From assembly GCA_022615525.1 (NCBI GenBank), contig JAKEGN010000154.1, positions 1-6,617 on the forward strand: a DNA stretch of 6,617 nucleotides, read 5' to 3'. The notes beneath the pieces were generated by a model. The model was given only the letters and a program-made list of their open reading frames with translations, did not search any database and had not been told where the DNA came from. The translations under genes and the position numbers were made by a program. This stretch comes from Woeseiaceae bacterium. Its GTDB lineage: Bacteria; Pseudomonadota; Gammaproteobacteria; Steroidobacterales; Woeseiaceae. Shown here piece by piece: positions 1 to 5,711 of this stretch; the first letter of the stretch is position 1, and every line of letters starts with the position of its first letter.

Positions 1-266
1 ATTATCTGCGGCGTGCTTTCACCCGAAACTTCCTCGCCCGGGTACAGGCGGTGCTCGCGTCACCTGTGCTCAAGCGGTTGCGGGTCGAGATGGACTCTCG
101 AAAATACAATGGTGCCTCCCTGGTCGGACTAAATGGTATCGTTATCAAGAGCCATGGCGGCGCGGACGCTTATGCGTTTCAGCACGCCATCGATACCGCA
201 CTGGTCGAGGTTAGGAACCAGGTGCCGGCACAGATCGGGAACTTTTTGCAACGGGAAGCCGCATGA
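1..266 (+). CDS. plsX: Phosphate acyltransferase PlsX, C-terminal part (5' end outside window)
   Basis: PlsX converts acyl-ACP and inorganic phosphate to acyl-phosphate, the acyl donor for PlsY in the first step of phospholipid synthesis; it is a cytosolic or peripheral membrane enzyme. Only the last 87 or so residues are present, read in frame from base 3 with no stop before 264-266. The recognisable C-terminal PlsX signature is the stretch KYNGASLVGLNGIVIKSHGG, followed by an alanine-rich helix (ADAYAFQHAI) and a tail ending in NFLQREAA. An internal GTG at 51 is not the start, because homology continues upstream of it (YLRRAFTRNFLARVQ). The stop codon overlaps the fabH start as ATGA, so the two genes are translationally coupled in one operon. 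The upstream part, where rpmF normally sits, cannot be seen. Confidence 0.93.
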   Translation, partial: YLRRAFTRNFLARVQAVLASPVLKRLRVEMDSRKYNGASLVGLNGIVIKSHGGADAYAFQHAIDTALVEVRNQVPAQIGNFLQREAA

Positions 267-1231
267 TTTATTCGAGAATCGCCGGAACGGGCCGTTTCCT
301 GCCGAAGCGCATCCTGACGAATGCCGATCTGGAAAAAATGGTCGACACGACCGACGAATGGATACGCACGCGCACCGGCGTCGAGCGGCGGCACGTGGCC
401 GAGAAGGACCAGACCACCTCGGACCTGTGCCTGGAAGCGGCAAAGATTGCACTGAAGGACGCCGGCGTGACCGCCGAAGACATCGACCTGCTCATCATCG
501 GCACCACAACACCGGACCTGATTTTCCCCAACATAGCAACTATTGTGCAGCACCGGCTGGGAGTCGGCGGATGCCCGGCATTCAGTATCGAGGCTGCCTG
601 TACGGGATTCATCTATGCGCTGGCCACGGCCGACAAGTTCATCCGCGCAGGAGAGTCGAAATGCGCACTGGTGATCGGCGCTGAAGTCATCACCAAACTG
701 ATCGACTGGAATGATCGCAGTACCTGCGTGCTCTTCGGTGACGGTGCCGGGGCGGTTGTGGTCAAGCCGTCGGACGAACCGGGGATCATCTCCTGCCATC
801 TCGGCGCTGACGGTCAGTACAAGGACCTGCTGTACTACCCTGTCGGCGTCTCCAAGGACCTGGACAAGGCCGGCGTGGGAGATTCCAAGATCATCATGGT
901 AGGCAATGAAGTCTTCAAGGTTGCAGTCAAGACACTCGGCAACGTTGCCGAACAGGCCCTGAAAGCAAACAAGATCGACAAGAGCGAACTCGACTGGCTG
1001 GTGCCACACCAGGCCAACCTGCGCATCATCCAGGCGACCGCCAAACGGCTCGGCCTGCCCATGGAGAAGGTCATACTGACCGTCCAGGACCATGGCAACA
1101 CGTCTGCGGCGTCGGTGCCGATGGCACTCGATGTCGGTATTCGTGACGGCCGCATCCGGCGCGGACACCTGGTGCTGATGGAAGCCTTCGGCGGCGGCTT
1201 TACCTGGGGTTCGATACTGATGCGCTATTAG
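263..1231 (+). CDS. fabH: Beta-ketoacyl-ACP synthase III (FabH)
   Basis: FabH condenses acetyl-CoA with malonyl-ACP to acetoacetyl-ACP and so starts type II fatty acid synthesis in the cytosol. The 322-residue length is normal for the family. The thiolase-fold catalytic triad is visible: Cys113 in SIEAACTGF, His249 in VPHQANLRI and Asn279 in DHGNTSAAS, close to E. coli C112, H244 and N274. Other family signatures are DEWIRTRTGVERRH near residues 31-44 and GGGFTWGS near 310-317. The ATG at 263 lies within the plsX stop (ATGA) and is preceded by a GGGA Shine-Dalgarno at 253-256. Translation is probably coupled to plsX and no separate promoter is evident. The gene ends the plus-strand unit here: fabD, fabG and acpP, which follow fabH in many gammaproteobacteria, are absent and the next gene is convergent. 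Confidence 0.97.
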   Translation: MIYSRIAGTGRFLPKRILTNADLEKMVDTTDEWIRTRTGVERRHVAEKDQTTSDLCLEAAKIALKDAGVTAEDIDLLIIGTTTPDLIFPNIATIVQHRLGVGGCPAFSIEAACTGFIYALATADKFIRAGESKCALVIGAEVITKLIDWNDRSTCVLFGDGAGAVVVKPSDEPGIISCHLGADGQYKDLLYYPVGVSKDLDKAGVGDSKIIMVGNEVFKVAVKTLGNVAEQALKANKIDKSELDWLVPHQANLRIIQATAKRLGLPMEKVILTVQDHGNTSAASVPMALDVGIRDGRIRRGHLVLMEAFGGGFTWGSILMRY

Positions 1232-1260
1232 GACCTTGTCGTGCCGCTGCTGCCACGGTC

Positions 1261-1818
1261 CTACCAGAGCGTTGCTTTCTTCGGTTGTTTCCTGTCGTTT
1301 TTCTGCCGCCGTTTCATACGCTGGTGCAAAGCCTGGCGCTTGCGGTCTATCCTGTCGCGTCGCACTGCGGCGTCCGAATGCGACTTGCTCTTGTCGTCGT
1401 ACGTGTCGCGGAAATTGCAGAAATCGTCATACGCCTCACGCACATGGCGTAACTCGCGCACCACCAGTTCGATCATGATCACGTCATCGAGATAACCGAT
1501 AACCGGAATATGATCGGGAAGTATGTCTTCCGGGTCGCCGAAATAGATGAACGCGGCCAGCACCCGTTCCCGCTCCTCCGGCGGCAGCCGCCACTCATCG
1601 TCCTGCAACATGCTCAGCATCGATTCGAGTTGCGGAACACGCCGCGACACGAAATCGGGCAGGGGTTCTTCGCTCTTGATCTCGGCCAGCACGTCGCCGA
1701 TGGCTTCGACTATTTCCGCTTCCTCGGCGTCACGCAGTGCAAGCCTCGCTTTGCTCAGTGCGTCACGAAAAAAGCGCAGGTCCCGGTCACTCAGGTCCAG
1801 GGAGATTCTCATGCCCAT
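1261..1818 (-). CDS. DUF1232 / YkvA-family protein of unknown function
   Basis: The 185-residue product has a DUF1232 (YkvA-like) core at about residues 82-120, with the typical pattern of a helix, then ILPDHIPVIGYLDDVIMI, where Pro, Asp and the paired Asp are the usual conserved positions. The N-terminal 80 residues are mostly charged helix. The C-terminal tail (about 152-181) is rich in Arg and Lys and could bind nucleic acid or acidic lipid, but that is a guess. The family is small, often membrane-associated, and has no firmly established function. I chose the ATG at 1818 (a second ATG lies two codons later at 1812). The frame stays open to 2100, but that extra part is Arg/Pro-rich, non-conserved in look, and overlaps the divergent GST gene. 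A GGA-type ribosome site lies about 8 bases upstream. The gene converges on fabH with a 29-bp gap and does not share its operon. Confidence 0.8.
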   Translation of the reverse strand: MGMRISLDLSDRDLRFFRDALSKARLALRDAEEAEIVEAIGDVLAEIKSEEPLPDFVSRRVPQLESMLSMLQDDEWRLPPEERERVLAAFIYFGDPEDILPDHIPVIGYLDDVIMIELVVRELRHVREAYDDFCNFRDTYDDKSKSHSDAAVRRDRIDRKRQALHQRMKRRQKNDRKQPKKATLW

Positions 1819-1849
1819 AACGATGTTCCGCCCGGATTGGAGGGAAGGA

Positions 1850-1878
1850 AGGCTACCGACACGGCACCTGCGGGTCAA
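1850..1878 (-). promoter_or_regulatory. Possible sigma-70 promoter for the DUF1232 gene
   Basis: On the minus strand TTGACC (1873-1878, five of six consensus bases) is separated by 17 bp from TAGCCT (1850-1855, only three of six, but the conserved first two and last bases match). Transcription would start about 25 bases before the ATG at 1818. The -10 is weak, so this is tentative. Confidence 0.3.
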
Positions 1879-1903
1879 CGCGGGCCGAGCATTGGTGCGT
1901 AGT

Positions 1904-1934
1904 TTGAGACCCGGCCGGCAGTCCACTGTAGAAT
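1904..1934 (+). promoter_or_regulatory. Possible sigma-70 promoter for the GST-transpeptidase unit
   Basis: TTGAGA (1904-1909) and TAGAAT (1929-1934) each match five of six consensus bases, but the spacer is 19 bp, longer than the preferred 17. The predicted start is about 60 bases before the GST ATG. It sits in the divergent intergenic region, which is where a promoter for this two-gene unit is expected. Confidence 0.4.
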
Positions 1935-2001
1935 GCCGCATTTCGCGCATTCGTCCCAGACGATGGCGAATCGAATGCAGCAACCCAGGTGAGCGCAATA
2001 A

Positions 2002-2658
2002 ATGAACATGACGCTGGTCATCGGTAACCGGAACTATTCCTCGTGGTCGCTGCGAGCCTGGCTGTTGCTTGCGGAAGCCGGGATCAAATTTGACGTTCAT
2101 CGCATAGCGCTGGATCTGCCGGGCACCGCGCCGGAACTCGGGAAATATTCGCCGGCGGGTCGGGTCCCGGTGCTGATGCTCGATGGTTACGCGGTCTGGG
2201 ATTCACTGGCGATCGCCGAAACGGTTGCCGAACGATGGCCCGAGCTCAAGCTCTGGCCGGAGGATCCTCGGGCGCGGGCACATGCGCGCTCGATCAGTGC
2301 GGAGATGCATGCCGGTTTCACGGCCCTTCGTGGCGCCCTGCCCATGAATTGCCGTGCCAAAGGGCGTAAGGTAGCGTTGTCTGCTGCTGTGACGTCCGAC
2401 ATCGACCGGATCGTCGGGATCTGGTCGGATTGCCAGCAGCGTTACGGAAGGCAAGGGGACTGGCTATTCGGCCGCTTCAGCGTTGCGGATGCCATGTATG
2501 CGCCGGTGGTGCTGCGATTCTTGAGTTACAGCGTCCGGGTGCCGGAGGCGGCCAGCCGGTACCCTGACAGATTGCTTGGAAGCAAGGCCATGCAGACCTG
2601 GCTCGCGGCGGCCGAAGCCGAACCAGAGATCATAGAGAAAGACGAGGTCGGGGAATGA
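2002..2658 (+). CDS. Glutathione S-transferase family protein
   Basis: This is a 218-residue cytosolic protein with the two-domain GST layout: a thioredoxin-fold N-terminal domain (about 3-78) and an all-helical C-terminal domain (about 90-210). The N-terminal signature NRNYSSWSLRAWLLL places Ser13/Ser14 where the catalytic Ser of bacterial GSTs lies. Val55-Pro56 gives the cis-proline loop and Asp67-Ser68 the site that binds the gamma-glutamyl group of glutathione. The C-terminal domain has the N-capping-box motif FSVADAMYAP (Ser160, Asp163) seen across GSTs. Substrate is unknown; detoxification or maleylacetoacetate-isomerase-like activity cannot be told apart here. The ATG at 2002 has an AGGTGAG site at 1987-1993; the in-frame ATG at 2008 is less well spaced. 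Its stop overlaps the start of the L,D-transpeptidase gene (ATGA), so the two are co-translated, though no functional link is obvious. Confidence 0.9.
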   Translation: MNMTLVIGNRNYSSWSLRAWLLLAEAGIKFDVHRIALDLPGTAPELGKYSPAGRVPVLMLDGYAVWDSLAIAETVAERWPELKLWPEDPRARAHARSISAEMHAGFTALRGALPMNCRAKGRKVALSAAVTSDIDRIVGIWSDCQQRYGRQGDWLFGRFSVADAMYAPVVLRFLSYSVRVPEAASRYPDRLLGSKAMQTWLAAAEAEPEIIEKDEVGE

Positions 2659-3689
2659 AAATTCGCGTTTGCAAATGTGCCGGAATCCTGGCCGTGGCGC
2701 TGTTGGCCGCCCCGGCGCATGCGGAAGTCTACGACCTGCCCCCGGATGGCAACGACGTGATCGGAGCGGTTTCCTCTGTTCGCGCGCGGGCCGAAGAAAC
2801 CTTGCTGGATATTGCGCGCCGGCACGGGCTCGGCTACGAGGATATCGTCCGCGCCAATCCGCAGGTGGATCCCTGGTTGCCGGGTGCGGATACCGAAGTC
2901 ATCCTGCCGACGCGCTATGTCATTCCTTCGGTGCCGCGCCGCGGCATCGTGCTGAACCTGGCCGAGTACCGTATGTACTATTTCCCGGAACCGGCGGCCG
3001 GCTCGCCTGCCGTGGTCATGACCTGGCCGATGAGCATCGGTCGCATGGACTGGGCGACACCGCTCGGCATGACCCGGATAACCGCCAAAGCGAAAAACCC
3101 CAGCTGGTATCCGCCCGAGTCCGTACGCGCGGAGCACCTCGCCGACGGCGATCCCTTGCCACGCGTGGTGCCGCCAGGACCGAAAAACCCGTTGGGCGCC
3201 TATGCCATGCGCCTGGATCTACCCGGTTACCTGATACACGGCACGAACCGGCCGGCCGGGGTCGGCATGCGCGTGACGCACGGTTGTATACGAATGTACC
3301 CGGAGGATATCGAGTATCTGTTCGGGCTTGCAGGAGTCAACACGTCCGTGCGCATCATCAATGAACCGGTGAAGATCGGCTGGGACAACGACGAACTGGT
3401 GCTCGAAGTTCACCGCACGCTGGAAGTCATGGATATACCACCGGCCGACGCAGCTGGAACTGTCGAGACGGCGGATGCATCGGTTGCGGACGCTCTGCCG
3501 CAGGATGTGCCACCCCCGGTCAAGGACGCGCTGACCTCACTCACCGAACGGTTCGTAGCAGCGACCGGCAGCCGTCCGGGTGAAATCGACTGGCAACAGG
3601 CAGAACTCGCGTTGCAACAGGCCAATGGAATTCCGGCGGCTGTAGGACGCGGAATAAAAAACGCCGCGACCAGCGCGGCGTCTCACTAA
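2655..3689 (+). CDS. Exported L,D-transpeptidase (ErfK/YbiS/YcfS type) with LysM-like N-terminal region
   Basis: L,D-transpeptidases of this type act in the periplasm, using a catalytic Cys to link meso-diaminopimelate of peptidoglycan either to another stem peptide or to the C-terminal Lys of Lpp-type lipoproteins. The 344-residue product has a Sec signal peptide (Lys-rich start, hydrophobic 9-19, cleavage after AHA at residue 23). A LysM-like region covers about 42-86 (EETLLDIARRHGLGYEDIVRANP). The YkuD catalytic domain runs about 97-235, with His195 in IHGTNRP and the active-site motif THGCIRMYPEDI, Cys211 being the nucleophile. The INEPVKIGW...LEVH stretch after the catalytic domain resembles the YbiS-family C-terminal segment. 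The last 90 residues are Ala/Pro/acid-rich and less defined. The start has GAGG at 2644-2647 and overlaps the GST stop. It converges on a lipoprotein gene that is a plausible substrate. Assignment to ErfK, YbiS or YcfS specifically, or to crosslinking versus anchoring, is not possible from sequence. Confidence 0.93.
   Translation: MKIRVCKCAGILAVALLAAPAHAEVYDLPPDGNDVIGAVSSVRARAEETLLDIARRHGLGYEDIVRANPQVDPWLPGADTEVILPTRYVIPSVPRRGIVLNLAEYRMYYFPEPAAGSPAVVMTWPMSIGRMDWATPLGMTRITAKAKNPSWYPPESVRAEHLADGDPLPRVVPPGPKNPLGAYAMRLDLPGYLIHGTNRPAGVGMRVTHGCIRMYPEDIEYLFGLAGVNTSVRIINEPVKIGWDNDELVLEVHRTLEVMDIPPADAAGTVETADASVADALPQDVPPPVKDALTSLTERFVAATGSRPGEIDWQQAELALQQANGIPAAVGRGIKNAATSAASH
3653..3681 (-). terminator. 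Intrinsic terminator of the lipoprotein gene, embedded in the transpeptidase 3' end
   Basis: A perfect 8-bp GC-rich stem (3661-3668 with 3674-3681, ACGCCGCG/CGCGGCGT) closes a 5-base loop. On the minus strand it is followed at once by TTTTTATT, so it is an intrinsic terminator for the minus-strand lipoprotein gene, beginning 25 bases after that gene's stop codon. It lies wholly within the last codons of the convergent transpeptidase gene. On the plus strand there is no U-tract after the hairpin, so it is not a clear terminator for the transpeptidase transcript. Confidence 0.88.
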
Positions 3690-3706
3690 ATCCTCGTAGC
3701 GATTGA

Positions 3707-4009
3707 CTACTTAGACATAGATTTCTGGAACATGCGCTCCAGGCGGTCGCGATTCGCATCGCAGCAAGCCTGTGCTGCAGTCGCAGCCGACATGGCCTGG
3801 TCTGCAGTGCTCTGAGCACTCCGTGCGGCCTGTGCGGCACTGTCTGCCGTCGCGCGCGCGGCTTCAGCGGCTGACTTCGCTGCTGCTGCGTCTCGTGCTG
3901 CGGCGTCTGCGGTAGCCTGTGCTTTTTCGATGGCATCGGTGCTGGCACAACCAGAGGCCAGACCGAGTACGAGCACGGCTGCGCTCACTTTTAATACGTT
4001 CTTAATCAT
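3707..4009 (-). CDS. Lpp/OprI-type alanine-zipper murein lipoprotein
   Basis: This 100-residue precursor has a type II signal peptide (MIKNVLKVSAAVLVLGLASG) and a lipobox LASGC with the lipidated Cys at 21. Ala at +2 favours sorting to the outer membrane. The mature 80 residues are a continuous Ala-rich coiled coil (about 25-81), the alanine-zipper pattern of Lpp and Pseudomonas OprI, followed by CCDANRDRLERMFQKSMSK. The C-terminal residue is Lys, the residue that in Lpp is bonded to peptidoglycan. The mature chain is longer than E. coli Lpp (58 residues). The protein probably tethers the outer membrane to the wall, with the convergent L,D-transpeptidase as a likely attaching enzyme. Adjacent cysteines at 82-83 are unusual for a periplasmic coiled coil. 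The ATG at 4009 has a GAGG site at 4018-4021 and a well-formed promoter; high expression is expected for this class. Confidence 0.9.
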   Translation of the reverse strand: MIKNVLKVSAAVLVLGLASGCASTDAIEKAQATADAAARDAAAAKSAAEAARATADSAAQAARSAQSTADQAMSAATAAQACCDANRDRLERMFQKSMSK

Positions 4010-4044
4010 TCAAATTTCCTCTGTTGGGATAGAAATGCACGCGC

Positions 4045-4073
4045 ATTATTTCGTAAACCGTTGCCGTGTTCAA
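4045..4073 (-). promoter_or_regulatory. Sigma-70 promoter of the lipoprotein gene
   Basis: On the minus strand TTGAAC (4068-4073, four of six) and AATAAT (4045-4050, five of six) are separated by exactly 17 bp. The expected start near 4038 gives a leader of about 30 bases containing the GAGG ribosome site, which fits a short, strongly expressed lipoprotein transcript. Confidence 0.65.
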
Positions 4074-4365
4074 TGAAAACACGGATTTTGTCCGGTGTCT
4101 GTCGGCTGTCGGAGACAGGTTTTGAGCGACGGCAGGGTTGCTTTTGCAGCCTGCGGGATCGATGTTCTCCGATCCTGCTGCTGCGAGGCGTGCGGATTCT
4201 ACTACGCTGCGTGCATTTTGCCAGCGGAATCGCTGTCGAGCGGAATCGGTATTCTTGCTGTACAGGACGGTCTTCGTCGGTTTGATGCTCGCAACCTTGC
4301 CGGATCCTGGATGGTCACTCCCGGGATCGATGGTGGCAATGGAAGGGCTTGCACTGCATGAGTAG
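4074..4365. other. Intergenic stretch with no convincing gene; one strong hairpin and short repeats
   Basis: The 290 or so bases between the lipoprotein promoter and the lexA promoter carry only overlapping short frames of 74-88 codons. Their translations are Cys/Arg-rich, have no recognisable domain and lack ribosome sites worth noting. Visible structure: a hairpin with a 9-bp stem including one G-T pair (4153-4161 with 4170-4178, 8-base loop), extendable by GCAG/CTGC (4146-4149, 4181-4184) across a small interior loop. There is also a 10-base direct repeat AGCGGAATCG (4223-4232, 4239-4248) and an 11-base direct repeat CGGGATCGATG (4154-4164, 4322-4332). It could be a small RNA, leader DNA or decayed sequence; none can be chosen. 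Confidence 0.5.
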
Positions 4366-4376
4366 CTGTATATAAT
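4349..4376 (+). promoter_or_regulatory. lexA promoter
   Basis: A perfect TATAAT (4371-4376) lies inside the first SOS box, with TTGCAC (4349-4354, the conserved TTG only) 16 bp upstream as the best -35. Transcription would begin around 4383, so LexA bound at the first box would cover the -10 and LexA at the second box would cover the first transcribed bases. This promoter probably serves lexA, imuA and imuB. Confidence 0.65.
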
Positions 4377-4381
4377 ATCAG
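4366..4381 (+). promoter_or_regulatory. SOS box 1 (LexA operator)
   Basis: CTGTATATAATATCAG has the CTG-N10-CAG form of the gammaproteobacterial LexA operator with an AT-rich core. It overlaps the -10 hexamer of the lexA promoter. Its location in front of lexA indicates autoregulation, as in E. coli. Confidence 0.93.
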
Positions 4382-4384
4382 TAA

Positions 4385-4400
4385 CTGTTTATATGCACAG
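4385..4400 (+). promoter_or_regulatory. SOS box 2 (LexA operator)
   Basis: CTGTTTATATGCACAG is a second CTG-N10-CAG operator, 19 bp downstream of the first, so both lie nearly on the same face of the helix. Its last bases merge into the AGGA ribosome site (4399-4402) of lexA. Two tandem boxes at lexA are also known from E. coli. Confidence 0.9.
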
Positions 4401-4409
4401 GATTACACC

Positions 4410-5027
4410 ATGCGCCAGCTGACCCCCAGGCAGTTACAGATTCTTAATATGATTCAAGACTTTATGTCTGAGTACGGCATGCCGCCCACGCGTGCCGAGA
4501 TCGCCAGGCAACTGGGCTTCAAATCCTCCAATGCCGCGGAAGAGCATTTGCGGGCCTTGCAGAAGAAGGGCGTGCTCGATCTCGTACCCGGTACCTCGCG
4601 CGGCATTCAATTGAAGGATTCCCTGCGCGAGCAGCTCGGCCTGCCGCTGGTCGGAAAGGTGGCTGCCGGCCGGCCGATCCTGTCGGAGGAACATATCGAA
4701 ACGCATTACAGGATCGACCAGGCGCTGTTCAATCCAAAGCCGCATTACCTGCTGAGGGTCGAGGGCATGAGCATGAAAAATGTCGGCATTCTCGATGGCG
4801 ATCTCGTCGCCGTGCACCGCACGCCCGAGGTTCGCAGCCGGCAGATCGTTGTGGCCCGGGTCGACGATGAGGTCACTGTGAAACGTTACCGGCAGGACGG
4901 GTCGCTCGTCTGGCTGCTGCCGGAAAACGACGACTTCGAGCCGATACGTGTCGATCTCAAACAGCAGTCGATGGTTATCGAAGGGGTCGTTGTCGGTGTC
5001 ATTCGCGACGGTTTGCCGCTGAACTGA
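4410..5027 (+). CDS. lexA: LexA repressor, SOS master regulator
   Basis: LexA represses DNA-damage genes until RecA filaments on single-stranded DNA trigger its self-cleavage. The 205-residue product has the N-terminal winged helix (about 1-70): its recognition helix KSSNAAEEHLRAL keeps Ser39, Asn41, Ala42, Glu44 and Glu45 at E. coli numbering, which agrees with the canonical SOS boxes upstream. The C-terminal peptidase domain has the cleavage site Ala86-Gly87 in VGKVAAGRP, the nucleophile Ser121 in EGMSMKN and the general base Lys158 in VTVKRY, so it should be fully cleavable. The ATG at 4410 aligns with the E. coli start and has an AGGA site with 7-base spacing. imuA starts 30 bp after the stop, with no promoter-like sequence between, so lexA heads the mutasome operon. 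Confidence 0.97.
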   Translation: MRQLTPRQLQILNMIQDFMSEYGMPPTRAEIARQLGFKSSNAAEEHLRALQKKGVLDLVPGTSRGIQLKDSLREQLGLPLVGKVAAGRPILSEEHIETHYRIDQALFNPKPHYLLRVEGMSMKNVGILDGDLVAVHRTPEVRSRQIVVARVDDEVTVKRYRQDGSLVWLLPENDDFEPIRVDLKQQSMVIEGVVVGVIRDGLPLN

Positions 5028-5057
5028 AAACGGCTGGCGGGCTGGCGGCGGAAAACG

Positions 5058-5711
5058 GTGAACGACCTCCTGGAGAAGCTGTTGCAAAGTCCGCGACTCT
5101 GGCGCGGCCGCAGCCCGGCAGCGGGCACGGGCTGGCAGGGACTCAGCAGCGGTTACCCCAGGCTCGACCGGCATTTGCCGGGCGGTGGCTGGCCACCGCA
5201 AGCCCTGACCGAGATTCTGCTGGAACATTACGGCACGGGTGAACTGAAGCTGCTGATGCCCGCGCTGGCGCACTTAAGCCAGGCCGGCAACGAGGATGCT
5301 GCGCAGGCCGCCGGCTGGATTGCCTGGATTGCACCGCCTTTCGAACCCTATGCCCCGGCGCTCGCGCAGTGGGGCATGAATCTTTCGCGGGTGCTGGTGG
5401 TGCGGCCAAAGAAGGCAACGGAAGCTTTATGGGCCGCCGAGCAGGCCTTGTCTTCCGGCAATTGTGCTGCGGTGCTGCTGTGGTCGGAACGGATGGACGA
5501 TGTGGCGAGCCGGCGCTTGCAGCTGGCCGCGGAAAATGGCCGGAGCTGGGCCATCGCTTTTCGCTCCGTCAAGGCACTGTCCCGTTCCTCCGCGGCCGCC
5601 TTGCGCATCCGCATCAGCGCCGGCGACAAGGGTACCGATCTCGGTATCCTGAAAAGTCGTGGCGGCCGGCCTGTCGTGATCCGGGATTATGCAGCTGCGC
5701 CGGAGCAATAG
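5058..5711 (+). CDS. imuA: ImuA, RecA-like accessory protein of the ImuA-ImuB-DnaE2 mutasome
   Basis: ImuA acts with ImuB and the error-prone polymerase DnaE2 in damage-induced translesion synthesis and mutagenesis. The 217-residue product shows the family N-terminal pattern SGYPRLDRHLPGGGWPPQAL (residues 31-50), then LTEILLEHYGTGELKLLMPALAHL (50-73 region), which corresponds to the RecA P-loop region but lacks the GKT/GKS of a working Walker A. The hydrophobic strand IAWIAPPFEPYAPALAQWG and the stretch LWAAEQALSSGNCAAVLLW are also typical of ImuA. The start is GTG at 5058, since no ATG occurs before the conserved region; GGCGGA at 5046-5051 is a suitable ribosome site. It lies 30 bp after lexA and directly abuts imuB. 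No SOS box of its own is visible, so induction would come through the lexA promoter. SulA-like alternatives are less likely because of the partner gene and motifs. Confidence 0.9.
   Translation: MNDLLEKLLQSPRLWRGRSPAAGTGWQGLSSGYPRLDRHLPGGGWPPQALTEILLEHYGTGELKLLMPALAHLSQAGNEDAAQAAGWIAWIAPPFEPYAPALAQWGMNLSRVLVVRPKKATEALWAAEQALSSGNCAAVLLWSERMDDVASRRLQLAAENGRSWAIAFRSVKALSRSSAAALRIRISAGDKGTDLGILKSRGGRPVVIRDYAAAPEQ

Noticed and set aside
179..1168. 329-codon open frame on the minus strand
   Set aside because: Antisense shadow of fabH; FabH has an intact catalytic triad and full-length match.
1231..1261. Inverted repeat GGACC/GGTCC with inner GTG/CAC between fabH and the DUF1232 gene as a two-way terminator
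   Set aside because: The outer stem is only 5 bp, interrupted by an unpaired stretch, and neither strand has a U-tract.
1819..2100. Upstream extension of the DUF1232 reading frame to an ATG at 2100
   Set aside because: The extra 94 residues are Arg/Pro-rich without domain character, overlap the first 99 bases of the well-supported GST gene, and would cover both candidate promoters; ATG 1818 fits better.
4258..4265. CTGTACAG palindrome upstream of lexA as a further SOS box
   Set aside because: The half-sites CTG and CAG are only 2 bases apart instead of 10, so it is not a LexA operator.
4061..4365. Three overlapping short plus-strand frames of 74-88 codons
   Set aside because: Different frames over the same bases, no clear ribosome site, no family resemblance, unusual Cys content; not supportable as genes.
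5025..5058. Repeated GAAAACGG flanking the lexA-imuA gap and tandem GGCTGGCG
   Set aside because: Repeats of 8 bases over 30 bp of GC-rich DNA are easily accidental and have no matching symmetry or known site.
4434..5273. 279-codon open frame on the minus strand
   Set aside because: Antisense to lexA and the start of imuA; no domain seen and the plus-strand genes are certain.
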